Assembly (NCBI GenBank): GCA_016191115.1
Contig: JACPPG010000044.1
Span: 184,250 to 248,249, forward strand
Source of the DNA: Planctomycetia bacterium
GTDB taxonomy: Bacteria > Planctomycetota > Planctomycetia > Pirellulales > JACPPG01
Direction of reading: 5' to 3'
Length of the DNA: 64,000 bases
Part shown: positions 63,896 to 64,000 of the stretch, piece after piece
Numbering within the stretch: the stretch's first letter is position 1
Layout: every line of letters starts with the position of its first letter
Position numbers and translations under genes: made by a program
Notes under the pieces: model-generated
The model's input: only the letters and a program-made list of their open reading frames with translations
The model's database searches: none
What the model was told of the DNA's origin: nothing

Positions 63896-64000
63896 TCAGG
63901 CGGCGGTTTCTTGGGGTTTGATTCCGTCGATGAATTGAGCTCCGGCGATCACGTCTGCTAGTAGCTGTGAACCGTTCAACAGCCGCCATCTTTTGGAGGC
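63896..64000 (-). mobile_element. C-terminal end of a probable IS transposase, cut by window
   Basis: 34 residues then a stop: SKRWRLLNGSQLLADVIAG followed by AQFIDGIKP. This resembles the conserved tail of mutator/IS256-type or related transposases (ring of Arg/Trp then LL.V..G..F.DG). The identification rests on that short tail only. Element ends are not visible. Confidence 0.45.

Noticed and set aside
42449..64000. CRISPR array in the island
   Set aside because: No regularly spaced direct repeats were found in the non-coding stretches; repeats present are palindromes or gene relics.

Overview
The window comes from a GC-rich planctomycete, most likely of the Pirellulales type. The clues are the DUF1501 proteins with twin-arginine leaders, a DUF1549/DUF1553 cytochrome-like giant next to a DUF1501 gene, small basic-plus-one-helix proteins, many exported or lipoprotein genes of unknown function, and abundant short imperfect-palindrome repeats. 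This taxonomic call is inference from gene content; no rRNA is present.

Positions 1-42.4 kb are chromosomal. Going right: the translation/secretion operon ffh-rpsP-trmD (minus strand, trmD cut by the window edge, no rimM between rpsP and trmD); a duplicated small membrane gene flanking a frameshifted HEAT-repeat lipoprotein; a DUF1501 gene; an ammonium transporter; an SMR-like protein, a rhomboid protease and a tiny lipoprotein; an exported cyclase-like toroid protein with a CxxCH motif; a fatty-acid beta-oxidation cluster on the minus strand (fadB, fadA, acyl-CoA synthetase, then an acyl-CoA dehydrogenase); a divergent three-gene ECF-type ABC transporter (S, fused A-A, T, all with overlapping stops and starts); a family-4-like uracil-DNA glycosylase, der, alanine dehydrogenase, a PIG-L deacetylase; the DUF1549/1553-DUF1501 pair; a second acyl-CoA synthetase; an SDR epimerase with an ornithine-cyclodeaminase-like gene; xylulokinase; and a leucine-rich-repeat protein followed by a solute-binding lipoprotein. 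Two families of ~115-bp imperfect palindromes (four copies of family A, two of family B) are scattered here.

At 42,449 a tRNA-Ala(CGC) gene marks the left edge of an integrated accessory island that runs to the end of the window. A tyrosine recombinase reads into the tRNA from the minus strand and is preceded by an excisionase-like HTH gene. After a few small genes and an XRE regulator with a well-formed promoter/operator, almost everything from 63.6 kb down to 47.0 kb is on the minus strand and looks like genome defence. Module 1 (52,133 down to 47,011) is cytosine-5 methyltransferase, HD phosphohydrolase, ORC/CDC6-like ATPase, an unknown Rossmann-like protein and a Vsr endonuclease, with ATGA-type or near-zero spacing. 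Module 2 (60,929 down to 52,531) is a DUF1156 DNA methylase, a DUF3800 protein, a small protein, a PD-(D/E)XK protein, a small possibly PUA-like protein and a DUF499 ATPase; no helicase is visible. Upstream lie an SDH/ClpP-fold protease gene, a NucS-like nuclease and two decayed 5' ends of a second DUF1156 methylase. The right end has a K+-channel fragment next to a transposase C-terminus. No matching right attachment site was seen, so the island probably extends past the window.

The methylases presumably mark self DNA while the ATPases, nucleases, HD and protease proteins restrict or signal; that division of labour is inferred from families and gene order, not shown by the sequence.
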